In this document: piece after piece, positions 22,167 through 31,000 of the stretch | How positions within the stretch are numbered: position 1 is the first letter of the stretch | Layout: each line of letters starts with the position of its first letter | Assembly: GCA_052315415.1 (NCBI GenBank) | Contig: JBLSDH010000014.1 | Span: 1-36,042, forward strand | DNA length: 36,042 bases | Direction of reading: 5' to 3' | From: Cuniculiplasma sp052315415 | Lineage (GTDB): Archaea; Thermoplasmatota; Thermoplasmata; Thermoplasmatales; Thermoplasmataceae | Program-made: the position numbers and the translations under genes | The notes under the pieces: model-generated | Told to the model about the DNA's origin: nothing | The model's database searches: none | What the model saw: only the letters and a program-made list of their open reading frames with translations

Positions 22167-23286
22167 CTCCTAAATTTTTTATCTGCTTTAATATGGAATT
22201 AAGAATATTCATTCTTCTTTCCATTTCCTCTTCCCTCCTTCCTCTGTTTGTCTTCAATCCAAGAATCTCCTGAACGGGTCTTTCATACTCAACAATTGGA
22301 TATAGAATTTTCATAATTGAAGAAATATCATCTGTGTTTCTCCTGATCAGCCAAGTTAAATATATCAAAATTTTATCTTTCTTTCCATATAAATTAAATT
22401 CTTCTACCGAATTCTTGAAAATTTCAAGGTCCGGTATCTGTGTGTATTTATTATCAATTGTAAATTTGTTGAATATTGTCATTGTGTAATCATTGATCTT
22501 TGAATATCCAGTGGATACAAGTTTTGAAACATTCTCAAAAAGGAATATTATTATAATTATGATGTCAACTAACAATATGTAAATGCTTAATGGGAGAGTG
22601 GTAGATTGATAATAAAGTCCAAATAAGAATGCGCTCACTGCAATCTCCCCTGCTATTTTCCATCGGTAGAATAGGAGAAAATTTGTTATTGATTTATATT
22701 TTGTTTCTTCAACGTATTTTGGTGAATTTACGTTCACCTTCAACAGGAAAAATGATGTTATCATCAGAAATATGAAAAGGAGGAATGCAGGGAAAGAAAC
22801 ATAATCCACCCGTAGAAAGAGAACAGTCACTATCAAAAAAAATAATGAGAACGAGAAGGAAAGCAAGAAAGAGGAAAGATCCTCATTTGCTGAAATCATA
22901 AAATCAAGATTTGAAGCATAATATATTGAGATAGTAGCAGCAACTAGAAGACTGAAAAGGAAAGCATCTCCAGAGTTTATATTGAAAAATTGTAGAACAA
23001 AAACTCCCGAAAATAAGGTGAAAATTATGAATAAAAAAAACCATATTAATGTTCCATATACAAATGTGTTCCTAATGGTTAGTCCGTAATTTAATGAAAT
23101 TCTTTTCCTTACATAGTCACTGACACCAAGAATTATCAAAATTATTCCAAAAAGAATAATTAATAAATTTATAAGGCCATTAATCTGATAAAAAAAACCT
23201 ATTATTACAAAGAGTACTCCAAATATTGTATAAAGAGTATATGATGAATACAGATTTCTACCTATTTTACTTTTATTTTCTTCCAT
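22150..23286 (-). CDS. Polytopic membrane protein of the MoxR-DUF58 operon
   Basis: 378 residues with about eight helices in the first 250 residues, then a cytoplasmic tail of ~125 residues with charged helices (GRREEEMERRMNILNSILKQ). The start ATG directly follows the stop of the upstream gene and its end overlaps moxR by 17 bases, so it is translated with the cluster. Such operons often encode membrane proteins with DUF4129 or transglutaminase domains. I see neither here, and I do not recognise a domain. Confidence 0.65.
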   Translation of the reverse strand: MEENKSKIGRNLYSSYTLYTIFGVLFVIIGFFYQINGLINLLIILFGIILIILGVSDYVRKRISLNYGLTIRNTFVYGTLIWFFLFIIFTLFSGVFVLQFFNINSGDAFLFSLLVAATISIYYASNLDFMISANEDLSSFLLSFSFSLFFLIVTVLFLRVDYVSFPAFLLFIFLMITSFFLLKVNVNSPKYVEETKYKSITNFLLFYRWKIAGEIAVSAFLFGLYYQSTTLPLSIYILLVDIIIIIIFLFENVSKLVSTGYSKINDYTMTIFNKFTIDNKYTQIPDLEIFKNSVEEFNLYGKKDKILIYLTWLIRRNTDDISSIMKILYPIVEYERPVQEILGLKTNRGRREEEMERRMNILNSILKQIKNLGDEKDE

Positions 23287-24408
23287 TCAATCCTCCCTGA
23301 ATGGAATTCTTGGATTTGAAAATACTGTTTTTATATTACGCATGAATTTTTCATATGTCATTCTATCAATCTTCTTTTTTCCATAAACTGTCCTCTCAAA
23401 TATTTCTATAAGAATCTTCGAATCTTCATTTCCTTTTAATATCTCCCTGACTGTTTTGTTTACTATTTCTTCATTTATATTATGGTCAAGATTTACAAGT
23501 AAAGTATCCCTTATTTCATGCTCGTACTTTGTCCCTCTTACTATCCTTTCATCCTTTTTCCCACCAAATACTGCTTCAAATCTGTTATTGCCCAATCCTA
23601 TATTGCAAAAATCGGAAGGAACTTCCTCCCAATTGTCAGTACTATACTTTTTTAATATTGTACCCTCTGGGGTTTTTATTTTTAAGGAAGTTTCATAATC
23701 CCATATAAGTGGTAGATCATGAGGTATTTCTGTAAAATCAATAATTTCAGGGCCACCCCATCCTTTAAATGGAATTGATTTTAGAGTGAGGTTATTTCTC
23801 TCATTTTTTATATCTTGTTTTTCTACTGTAACTATTTCTACTTTTTCATCAATAATCTGATTGTTAGGATCAGGATATTGCAACAATGCCTGACCCTGAC
23901 TTCTTTTTTTTGCATTTCTTGATTTATTTCTTGAGATTATTGAATATAACAGTATTATGACGGATACAACTATCAAAACAAAAATTATTATATATTTATT
24001 TATATGAATAAGATCAACAACATTACTTATGTCGCTAGAGAGTCCACTGCCCCCTCCCTTACTTGAAGAACCAATAGTTGGTAAATTGAAATTTGGAAGC
24101 TTGAGTGAAATGGTTGGAAATTTTATGTTATTCAATATTCCTGATAATCCTTTAAAATTAAAACTAAAATTAAAATTGAAAAGATTAAGCCCATTCAGAT
24201 TCAGACCTCCTATTGAGGTTGGATTTGAAGATGAGCCTAAACCCGATCCTGAGCCTGTTGAAGAACCTGTACCACTTCCACTTCCTAATCCAGAAGAGCC
24301 TGTTGTTTTTACATTTTCAACATGTACATTTGAAAGTGAAGAGATCAAAAGCCATGATACCAGGAATATTAAAATGAAGAAAATAATGGCCGATCTCTTC
24401 CTGTTCAT
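23287..24408 (-). CDS. Membrane protein with Gly/Ser-rich extracellular stalk and DUF4129-like C-terminus
   Basis: 373 residues. An N-terminal signal-anchor (8-26) is followed by a Gly/Ser-rich stretch (36-65) and then a low-complexity region of Asn-Leu-Phe and Lys-Leu-Pro repeats to about residue 125. A second membrane helix (~137-158) leads to a cytoplasmic part of ~215 residues. The final EIFERTVYGKKKIDRMTYEKF resembles the end of DUF4129, the domain that commonly closes MoxR-DUF58-transglutaminase operons. The topology puts the Gly/Ser-rich stalk outside and the DUF4129-like part inside. It is the first gene of the operon. Confidence 0.6.
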   Translation of the reverse strand: MNRKRSAIIFFILIFLVSWLLISSLSNVHVENVKTTGSSGLGSGSGTGSSTGSGSGLGSSSNPTSIGGLNLNGLNLFNFNFSFNFKGLSGILNNIKFPTISLKLPNFNLPTIGSSSKGGGSGLSSDISNVVDLIHINKYIIIFVLIVVSVIILLYSIISRNKSRNAKKRSQGQALLQYPDPNNQIIDEKVEIVTVEKQDIKNERNNLTLKSIPFKGWGGPEIIDFTEIPHDLPLIWDYETSLKIKTPEGTILKKYSTDNWEEVPSDFCNIGLGNNRFEAVFGGKKDERIVRGTKYEHEIRDTLLVNLDHNINEEIVNKTVREILKGNEDSKILIEIFERTVYGKKKIDRMTYEKFMRNIKTVFSNPRIPFRED

Positions 24409-24426
24409 AATTTCTTATCTAAATGA

Positions 24427-24436
24427 AATATATAAT
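24427..24436 (-). promoter_or_regulatory. TATA box of the MoxR-DUF58 operon
   Basis: ATTATATATT on the minus strand, centred about 24 nt before the ATG at 24408. It predicts a short-leader or leaderless mRNA. Confidence 0.45.
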
Positions 24437-24505
24437 GCTATTGCCCTTGGAGCATCCATTTGGTAATTATAGTAATAAACTGTTATACTGGGTCTGAATT
24501 ATATC

Positions 24506-24516
24506 TAATATATATA
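24506..24516 (+). promoter_or_regulatory. TATA box of the zinc-ribbon gene
   Basis: TAATATATATA centred 28 nt before the ATG at 24539. It stands back to back with the TATA box of the MoxR operon, about 70 nt away. Confidence 0.5.
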
Positions 24517-24538
24517 CAAGAAAGTTATTGTAGAATTG

Positions 24539-25159
24539 ATGGCAGTAGTGCTTGATCCTGACGAAAACCAGATTCTAGAAGAAAAAAGTGTTATGGTACA
24601 GAATGATGCAAGGATAGAGAATGGGATACTACATATTACAAATAAAAGAATTCTATATGAAAAAATCGGTGAGAGAAGGCTAAGAAGAGCAGAGCCTTCA
24701 AAAATCTACATTGAAATACCAATGTATGAAATACTTAACGTTTCATCGGCAGTTCCTAAGATGAGTCTTTTTACAAAAAAGAAGCTTAGCATTGAATACA
24801 AGAAGGACGGAAACAGAAATGTGGTGGAATTCGAAATAAAAAATCCAGATCCAGTGGTTTCAAGAATTGAAGAATGGGCAAAAACGGCTAAGCTAAAATA
24901 TCAGCAGGAAACAAGAAGTAAAGAGGAAGAGGAATTCAGAAAGAAGGTAGAACTGGAAAAAGCAAAAGCATCAAAGACCAATGTAAACATGATAAATCTT
25001 GGAGGCACGAAACAAAATTCAAGCGGTGACTATCCAAAAAACGTGGAAAACGAGTATTCCAGTATGGTACCAATGGAGGAGCCAAAATGCCCTGAATGTG
25101 GTGCTAAAATAACAAAGGAAAACAAATTCTGCCCGAACTGCGGACTTCCATTAAAGTGA
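24539..25159 (+). CDS. PH/GRAM-like domain protein with C-terminal zinc ribbon
   Basis: 206 residues. The N-terminal ~115 residues look like a PH/GRAM-type beta sandwich (ARIENGILHITNKRILYEK, where the 'gxlxiTnkRliy' pattern is common to such domains). A charged helical linker rich in Glu and Lys follows (residues ~115-145). The C-terminus is a CPECG-x10-CPNCG zinc ribbon (Cys 184, 187, 198, 201). Cytoplasmic, no membrane helix. PH-like domains of this type often bind membranes or proteins. Its divergent placement opposite the MoxR operon may mean related regulation. I do not know its function. Confidence 0.7.
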   Translation: MAVVLDPDENQILEEKSVMVQNDARIENGILHITNKRILYEKIGERRLRRAEPSKIYIEIPMYEILNVSSAVPKMSLFTKKKLSIEYKKDGNRNVVEFEIKNPDPVVSRIEEWAKTAKLKYQQETRSKEEEEFRKKVELEKAKASKTNVNMINLGGTKQNSSGDYPKNVENEYSSMVPMEEPKCPECGAKITKENKFCPNCGLPLK

Positions 25160-25229
25160 ATCAAACTTAATAATAACATTTAAAAAATATTTAAGCAAAG
25201 TCTTAATAATTATTTTTCATTCATACACT

Positions 25230-27188
25230 GTGGAAGAAAATAGTGATAATTTAGAACAGTGGCTGGAAAGTCTTCCATTTAAAACAACCCGTGATATTGA
25301 CGTACCCAAGAATCTATTTGACCAAGTGATTGGTCAGGAAGAGGCAAGGGAGGTTGTTAAAAAGGCAGCTATCCAGAAGAGGCATGTTCTTCTCATAGGA
25401 GAGCCTGGAACTGGAAAATCCATGCTGGCACAGTCTATGGTAGATTTTCTGCCAAAGGAAGAACTTGAAGATATATTAGTATTTTATAATCCAGAAGATC
25501 CAAATCGTCCTAAGATAAAAACTGTTCCCGCAGGAAAAGGAAGGGAAATAGTAAAGCAGTATCAGGTGAGGGCAGAGCAGGAAAAAAGAGACAAATCCAG
25601 GATGTTTCTAACATTTGTATTTGCTCTTGTTATAATTGGTCTTATCATTACCATAGCTACACGGAACTTCTACATCATATTCCTGGCAATACTTGCAGCA
25701 GCAATGATATACATGCTTGGGAACTTCAGTCCGGCGATGAGAATGGAAAAGGCAATGGTTCCAAAAGTAATTGTATCACATAATCCAAATGACAAACCTC
25801 CTTTTGTTGACTCAACAGGTGCACACTCCAGTGCCCTTCTTGGCGATGTAAGGCATGATCCTTTCCAATCGGGAGGACTTGAGACTCCAGCCCATGACAG
25901 GGTTGAGGCAGGTAACATTCACAAGGCACACAAAGGTGTACTTTTCATAGATGAGATAAACCTTCTCAGGATAGAGAGTCAGCAATCTCTATTGACAGCA
26001 ATGCAGGAGAAGAAATTCTCAATAATAGGTCAGAGTGAGAGGAGTGCTGGGGCACTTGTTCAGACAGAACCAGTTCCCTGCGACTTCATTCTGGTGGCAG
26101 CGGGGAATCTGGATGCAATCCAGGGAATGCATCCCGCTTTGAGGTCTAGGATAAGGGGGTACGGATACGAAGTATTCGTTCATGACACAATGGAGGACAA
26201 CCTTGAGAACAGACACAAGCTAATACAATTCATAGCACAGGAAGTTGTAAAGGATAAAAAAATACCACACTTTGACAAGTCAGCAGTATTGGAAATAATT
26301 AAGGAAGCACAGAAAAGAGCAGGCAGAAGGGGTAAATTAACCCTTAGATTGAGGGAACTAGGAGGTCTCATAAGGGCTTCCGGTGACATAGCCATATCAG
26401 AAAGGGCTTCAGTTGTAACAGCTTCCCATGTTCAGAGAGCAAAGATGTTCAGCAAGCCACTTGAACAGCAGATCGCCGACAGAGCTCTGGAGGTCAAAAT
26501 GCTTTACAACACATACAACAGAGAGGGTGCCCTTGTTGGAACGGTTAATGGACTCGCAGTTATGGGTGGAAACACAGGTATGGCAGAGTACACTGGAATT
26601 GTGATGCCAATAGTGGCAGAAGTAACGCCTTCACAGACAAAGGGACACGGAAATGTTATAGCCACAGGAAAGCTGGGTGATATAGCAAAGGAAGCTGTTC
26701 AGAATGTGTCAGCAGTTTTCAAAAAGATTTCAGGAAAGGATCTTTCTGACCTTGACATACACATACAGTTCATAGGAACATATGAGGGTGTTGAAGGTGA
26801 CAGTGCAAGTGTATCAATAGCAACTGCTGTAATATCAGCAATAGAGAATATACCTGTGAACCAGGACGTTGCCATGACAGGTTCTCTGAGTGTAAGAGGT
26901 GCTGTATTGCCAGTGGGAGGAGTAACTGCAAAGGTTGAGGCTGCAATTGAAGCAGGTCTGAAGAAGGTAATAGTCCCAGCATCAAATTACAATGATATCA
27001 TACTTGATCTTGCTCACAAGGATAAGATAGAGATTATTCCAGTGACAAACATAGAGGAGGTATTGGAGGTTGCCCTTGAGAAAGGACCTGAAAAACAAAA
27101 CCTCATTGACAGGATAAAGGATATGTTCAAACTGAGCTCCTCAGGAAACAGGGGAAAGACTAAAAAGGTCGGTCCCAGTGCAGCTTAA
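25230..27188 (+). CDS. lonB: Archaeal membrane-bound Lon protease
   Basis: 652 residues with the archaeal LonB architecture. It has an AAA+ module with Walker A GEPGTGKS (57-64) interrupted by two membrane helices (about 128-146 and 148-166), then Walker B GVLFIDEIN, sensor and lid. A C-terminal S16 protease domain carries the catalytic Ser525 (EGDSASV) and Lys568 (TAKVEAA). The length and these positions agree with what I recall of Thermoplasma acidophilum Lon. It is an ATP-dependent membrane protease for misfolded and regulatory proteins. The start is GTG at 25230. The next gene overlaps its end by 11 bases. Confidence 0.96.
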   Translation: MEENSDNLEQWLESLPFKTTRDIDVPKNLFDQVIGQEEAREVVKKAAIQKRHVLLIGEPGTGKSMLAQSMVDFLPKEELEDILVFYNPEDPNRPKIKTVPAGKGREIVKQYQVRAEQEKRDKSRMFLTFVFALVIIGLIITIATRNFYIIFLAILAAAMIYMLGNFSPAMRMEKAMVPKVIVSHNPNDKPPFVDSTGAHSSALLGDVRHDPFQSGGLETPAHDRVEAGNIHKAHKGVLFIDEINLLRIESQQSLLTAMQEKKFSIIGQSERSAGALVQTEPVPCDFILVAAGNLDAIQGMHPALRSRIRGYGYEVFVHDTMEDNLENRHKLIQFIAQEVVKDKKIPHFDKSAVLEIIKEAQKRAGRRGKLTLRLRELGGLIRASGDIAISERASVVTASHVQRAKMFSKPLEQQIADRALEVKMLYNTYNREGALVGTVNGLAVMGGNTGMAEYTGIVMPIVAEVTPSQTKGHGNVIATGKLGDIAKEAVQNVSAVFKKISGKDLSDLDIHIQFIGTYEGVEGDSASVSIATAVISAIENIPVNQDVAMTGSLSVRGAVLPVGGVTAKVEAAIEAGLKKVIVPASNYNDIILDLAHKDKIEIIPVTNIEEVLEVALEKGPEKQNLIDRIKDMFKLSSSGNRGKTKKVGPSAA

Positions 27189-27573
27189 TTTTTACAGAAT
27201 AAAATTGAAAAAGGAACAAATTGATAATTTTTTAAATTTTTTAAACAAAAATTATTCAGGATACGCATTAATTAAATATGATAATTCAATAAAAAAAGAG
27301 GAACTTGAGGAGTGCTACGAAAGAGCAATGGATTACGGAAAAACAAGAATAAGAGATTTAAACTCATATTTTTTATGTCTGATGGCAGGGACCTCTCAGA
27401 TAAAAGATGCCTTTGAATCTTACGGTGTAGATATTGATAATATCCTGATTACAAAAAATAAAATCCATAAAGATTTCCCATATGAATATGAAATATATGA
27501 GCCACTTTCAGGCACACCATCAATTGAAAGATTAAGTATTATGACTAAATCTCAGTTTGATCTTTTAAAATGA
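27178..27573 (+). CDS. Cgi121-like KEOPS subunit (probable)
   Basis: 131 residues. The middle region, RAMDYGKTRIRDLNSYFLCL followed by MAGTSQIKDAFESYGVD, fits the Cgi121 pattern in which a helix with conserved residues is followed by 'G.RQI..Al...Gi'. Cgi121 is the subunit of the KEOPS complex that binds the tRNA acceptor during t6A synthesis. The call is moderate because the family is divergent. The GTG start at 27178 lies inside the end of lonB, and the stop overlaps the sugar kinase ATG by four bases, so it sits in a tightly coupled operon. Confidence 0.6.
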   Translation: MQLNFYRIKLKKEQIDNFLNFLNKNYSGYALIKYDNSIKKEELEECYERAMDYGKTRIRDLNSYFLCLMAGTSQIKDAFESYGVDIDNILITKNKIHKDFPYEYEIYEPLSGTPSIERLSIMTKSQFDLLK

Positions 27574-28487
27574 AGAAGGAATTTCTTGCTTATTCAGGTC
27601 ACCTGAACATGGATGTTGTGATGAGAACAAAGAAAATTAGTGATGCAATTACACTTCCTCTAGATTCAGTTGAGGAAAATTTTGGTGGAACGGCAGGTAA
27701 TTTTGCAATTGTTGCAGCAAAGCTAGGTCTGCGCTTCAGACTCTATTCAATAGTGTCTGGAAAAAGTCATTCCAAATACATGGATTTTCTAGAGAAGTTG
27801 GGTATAAATACAGATGGTATTCTTGTAACAGATGATGATTTTGGGCCTGTTTGCTATGCAATTAATGATGGAAGAGAACAGAAATACTTTCTTGCCGAAG
27901 GGCCTATGAAATACGAAAAATACAGAATACTGGAGGAAAGTTATGATTATCTTCATCTTGGTACTGGAAATCCTGAATTAAACAGATTCCTACTTGAAAA
28001 TACTAAAAGTGAAAAACGCATATTTGATCCATCTCAAGAAGTTTTTTACAAATACGACAGAAGCTGGCTTGATTATTTTTCAAAGAACACATCAATTTTC
28101 ATGGGAAACGAAAATGAGATAAAATTCATTTTAAACGAGCTTAAAATGGACATGAAGCAACTTTCATCAATGGTAAATATAGTAATGACTGCTGGTGCAA
28201 ATGGAGCCTATTTCATTGAAAACGAGAATTATTTTCATATAAAGCCTTTTAAAAAAATTGAAAACGGCGACACACTTGGCGCTGGAGATTCATTCAGATC
28301 AGGTTTCTATTATGGCTTAAAGGAGAGTAATGACATAATATATGCCATTAAGTTTGGAGTGGCAGTATCAGGAATGGTTGTGGAGCATGGGCTTAAGAAT
28401 TTTAACCCCAATATAAATGAAATTAAATCGATAGTAAATCAGATTAAGCATGAAAATATGGGGAAAAATGCCAGTTTACAGTTTTGA
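27570..28487 (+). CDS. PfkB-family sugar or nucleoside kinase
   Basis: 305 residues with the ribokinase fold. FGGTAGNFAIVAAKLGL (about residues 38-54) is the N-terminal PfkB signature. The C-terminal signature is NGDTLGAGDSFRSGFYYGL with catalytic base D240. Substrates of this family include ribose, 2-keto-3-deoxygluconate, fructose-6-phosphate and nucleosides. Nothing in the sequence lets me decide between them, although Thermoplasmata use kinases of this family in modified Entner-Doudoroff metabolism, and enolase lies just downstream. Confidence 0.85.
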   Translation: MKKEFLAYSGHLNMDVVMRTKKISDAITLPLDSVEENFGGTAGNFAIVAAKLGLRFRLYSIVSGKSHSKYMDFLEKLGINTDGILVTDDDFGPVCYAINDGREQKYFLAEGPMKYEKYRILEESYDYLHLGTGNPELNRFLLENTKSEKRIFDPSQEVFYKYDRSWLDYFSKNTSIFMGNENEIKFILNELKMDMKQLSSMVNIVMTAGANGAYFIENENYFHIKPFKKIENGDTLGAGDSFRSGFYYGLKESNDIIYAIKFGVAVSGMVVEHGLKNFNPNINEIKSIVNQIKHENMGKNASLQF

Positions 28488-28992
28488 GGGAAGAACGCCC
28501 TCCATTTCAAAGGAATCTTATATTTCAGAAACAGCAACAATAATAGGTGATGTAACACTAATAGGAGAGGTTTGGGTTGGCCCTGGTGCATCAATAAGAG
28601 GTGACTATGGAAAAATTGTAATAGATACAGGTACAGCAGTTGAGGATAATGTTGTGATACATGCAAGACCTGGAAAAGAAACAAGAATAGGGAAATTTGT
28701 TACACTTGGTCACTCATGTGTAATACACACAGCTACTATTCATGATTATGCTGTGATTGGGATGCACTCCACAGTAACGGATTATGCAGAGGTTGGAGAA
28801 TGGGCAGTTATCGGAGAGCATGCCCTTGTTAAAAACAGGCAGAAAATAGACAGGGAAAAGATTGCTGTTGGTGTTCCGGCAAAGGAAATTAAGGATGTAA
28901 ACGAGGAATATAAGAAACTCTGGTCAGACTACAAGGAGAATTACAGATCATTCTGCAAAAGATATGCCAGCAATCTTAAGGAAGAATTATAA
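28468..28992 (+). CDS. Gamma-carbonic anhydrase-like left-handed beta-helix protein
   Basis: 174 residues from the ATG at 28468; an ATG at 28450 would add six and lies further inside the kinase gene. The first ~130 residues are hexapeptide repeats of a left-handed beta-helix. The metal ligands of gamma carbonic anhydrases are in place: H65 (VIHA), H82 (LGHS), H87 (VIHT), and R44 and D46 in IRGD. It resembles the CaiE/PaaY/YrdA group, in which some members are active Zn/Fe carbonic anhydrases. It overlaps the preceding gene by 20 bases. Confidence 0.85.
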   Translation: MPVYSFEGRTPSISKESYISETATIIGDVTLIGEVWVGPGASIRGDYGKIVIDTGTAVEDNVVIHARPGKETRIGKFVTLGHSCVIHTATIHDYAVIGMHSTVTDYAEVGEWAVIGEHALVKNRQKIDREKIAVGVPAKEIKDVNEEYKKLWSDYKENYRSFCKRYASNLKEEL

Positions 28993-29013
28993 CAATTGAT
29001 ACTATGTAAGGGT

Positions 29014-30228
29014 ATGCAAACAGATCTATATATAGAGGATTCAGAGGTAAGGGTCATACTGGATTCCAGAGGAAACAGAACAGTTGAGGCAACAATTTAT
29101 CTTAACTCAGGCCATTACGGAACATGTTCTGCACCATCTGGGGCAAGTACTGGAGAAACAGAGGTTCAGTCATTCAGAAATGGATCGGCTGATCAATCTT
29201 TAGATTTTTTTTACAGAAACGTGAGGGAATCAATACGTGGTTTTAGCGCCATGGATCAGTCAGGATTTGATGCCTTACTTCATGAAATAGATGGTACAGA
29301 AAATTTTAGTGAAATGGGAGGAAATCTTTCCACAGCACTTTCTGTTGCTCTTGCAAAGGCTATTGCATCATACAGTGATCTTCCACTTTATAGATATGCA
29401 GGTGGAAATTTCAGGATGAAATGCCCGAAGCCTCTTGGAAATGTTATCGGAGGAGGAAAACATGCAATCAACGGCACAACAATTCAGGAAATCCTTGTGA
29501 CAAACGATGCAGAGAATTTTCTTGAGGCAATAGAGATAAACGCACTAATTCATAAAAAAATAGGCAGGATGGCCTCTGACATATTCAAAAATGTTAGCAT
29601 TGGAGTAGGGGATGAAAGGGCATGGGTCCTTTCGCTTGATGATGAAAAAGCTCTGGAAATAGCCTCCGAGGCAGCAAAGGAGGTAGGGAAGGAGAAAAAG
29701 GTGAAAACCTATATTGGAATAGATGCGGCATCCACATCCTATTATGATAATGGGAAATACAAATACAGGGAAAAATCACTCACAAGGGATGAACAGATAG
29801 ATTACATGATATCACTTCAAAAGGAATTTTCCTTGAAGGTTATGGAAGATCCAATGATGGACAGTGATTTCGAAGGTTTTGCAGAGATACTTAAAAAATG
29901 TGGTAAGAATACAATAATTGTTGGGGACGACCTTTACACAACCAATGTTAAAAGAATAAGGATGGGGATTGAAAAAAATGCTACCAATGGGGCCCTCATA
30001 AAGGTGAATCAGATTGGAACCCTTACAGATACATGGGATGCAGTGATTGAAGCAAAAAAAGCAGGAATGAAAATTGTAACATCACACAGATCAGGGGAGA
30101 CGGAAGATAACTTCATTGCACATCTGTCTGTTGCATTCGGATCAGATTACATAAAAAGCGGAACCATAGGTGGAGAGAGGCTTGCAAAACTCAACGAACT
30201 TGTGAGGATCCAGGAGGATCTTCAGTGA
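29014..30228 (+). CDS. eno: Enolase
   Basis: 404 residues from the ATG at 29014; a TTG at 28996 would add six, but the ATG follows AAGGGT and gives a normal N-terminus (DSEVRVILDSRGN). Conserved sites are present: SAPSGASTG, GGGKHAINGTTIQE, the catalytic acid region GVGDERAW (E201), MEDPMMDSDFEGF (E278, D279), GDDLYTTN, catalytic base K330 in LIKVNQIGT, and SHRSGETED. It converts 2-phosphoglycerate to phosphoenolpyruvate. It begins 21 nt after the beta-helix gene and overlaps dphB by four bases. Confidence 0.95.
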   Translation: MQTDLYIEDSEVRVILDSRGNRTVEATIYLNSGHYGTCSAPSGASTGETEVQSFRNGSADQSLDFFYRNVRESIRGFSAMDQSGFDALLHEIDGTENFSEMGGNLSTALSVALAKAIASYSDLPLYRYAGGNFRMKCPKPLGNVIGGGKHAINGTTIQEILVTNDAENFLEAIEINALIHKKIGRMASDIFKNVSIGVGDERAWVLSLDDEKALEIASEAAKEVGKEKKVKTYIGIDAASTSYYDNGKYKYREKSLTRDEQIDYMISLQKEFSLKVMEDPMMDSDFEGFAEILKKCGKNTIIVGDDLYTTNVKRIRMGIEKNATNGALIKVNQIGTLTDTWDAVIEAKKAGMKIVTSHRSGETEDNFIAHLSVAFGSDYIKSGTIGGERLAKLNELVRIQEDLQ

Positions 30229-30956
30229 CATTTTATATTATGGGCTGTGGACTAAGAGGAGTGGAATCCTTAACCTTAAGGGAGAAAAAAATACTGGAAG
30301 ATGTGGAAAATATATTTGTTGATACATACACATCAATTTTTCCAGAAAATTTCATTGAAGAGATGAGTTCAATTTATGGAAAAAAGGTCAAATATCTGGA
30401 AAGGGAAATGGCAGAGAAAATGAACTTTGTAAAGGATAATTCTGCCTTCATTTCTTCAGGGGATCCTTTCTTTTCAACAACTCATATGTCAATTCTGGTT
30501 GAATTGAAAAAAAGAGGAATGAATATTCAAATTCTGGAGAATTCATCAATAATTACTGCAGTACCAGGTAGAACTGGTCTTTCTCCATATAGAGTTGGTG
30601 CAACTGTCTCCATACCTGAATGGAGTGAAAATTTCCATCCATCAAGTTTCATAAAAAAAATAAGAAAATACGTGGATTGCGGTATTCACGTATGTGTATT
30701 GATAGATCTTAATAACAATGTTAACATTGATTTTCATAAGGTCAAGGAAATCATTGAGGAAGCATCCATAAGGGAGAGTGACAAAACATTCTACGACAGA
30801 AAGATATTTCTTCTTGAGAGGGTGGGTTGGGAAGATGAGAGAGTGCAGTACAATTTTATTGATAATATGAAAAATCCCCAATCCCCATATTTTTTTGTTA
30901 TACCTTCAGAAATAGATTTCAATGAAGCGGAAAACATAGCAGTCCTCTTTAAATAA
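30225..30956 (+). CDS. dphB: Diphthine synthase
   Basis: 243 residues of the tetrapyrrole-methylase-like fold. The start MTFYIMGCGLRGVESLTLREKK corresponds to the usual VGLGL..DIT.RG motif. VDTYTS, SSGDPFFSTTH and the TGLSPYRVGATVSIP segment are diagnostic of Dph5/DphB. It methylates the modified histidine of elongation factor 2 with SAM during diphthamide synthesis, an archaeal/eukaryotic trait. It shares an ATGA overlap with enolase. Confidence 0.9.
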   Translation: MTFYIMGCGLRGVESLTLREKKILEDVENIFVDTYTSIFPENFIEEMSSIYGKKVKYLEREMAEKMNFVKDNSAFISSGDPFFSTTHMSILVELKKRGMNIQILENSSIITAVPGRTGLSPYRVGATVSIPEWSENFHPSSFIKKIRKYVDCGIHVCVLIDLNNNVNIDFHKVKEIIEEASIRESDKTFYDRKIFLLERVGWEDERVQYNFIDNMKNPQSPYFFVIPSEIDFNEAENIAVLFK

Positions 30957-30968
30957 ACACCAAATGGG

Positions 30969-30976
30969 TTTTTATC
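30969..30976 (+). promoter_or_regulatory. TATA-like element before the MFS gene
   Basis: TTTTTATC centred about 29 nt upstream of the ATG at 31001. Weak in sequence but well spaced. Confidence 0.3.
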
Positions 30977-31000
30977 TGTGCTTGAAATACACAATGATAA

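Noticed and set aside
24120..24310. Possible CRISPR or tandem DNA repeat
   Set aside because: The repetitive look comes from low-complexity codons (Asn-Leu-Phe, Gly-Ser); there are no equal-length repeats with unique spacers. No CRISPR array is seen anywhere in the window.
24029..24466. Plus-strand open frame of 145 codons with Pro/Glu/Lys-rich repeats
   Set aside because: It is the antisense shadow of the Gly/Ser- and Leu/Phe-rich stalk of the minus-strand protein and lacks its own initiation signals.
25670..26395. Several minus-strand open frames within the lonB gene
   Set aside because: They overlap a gene with a full set of catalytic motifs and have odd Cys/Pro/Leu-rich compositions typical of antisense frames.
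30225..30956. Cobalamin-pathway methyltransferase (CbiF/CobM type) for this tetrapyrrole-methylase fold
   Set aside because: The N-terminal and SGDPFFSTTH signatures are those of diphthine synthase, despite a CobY-like gene 2.5 kb away.
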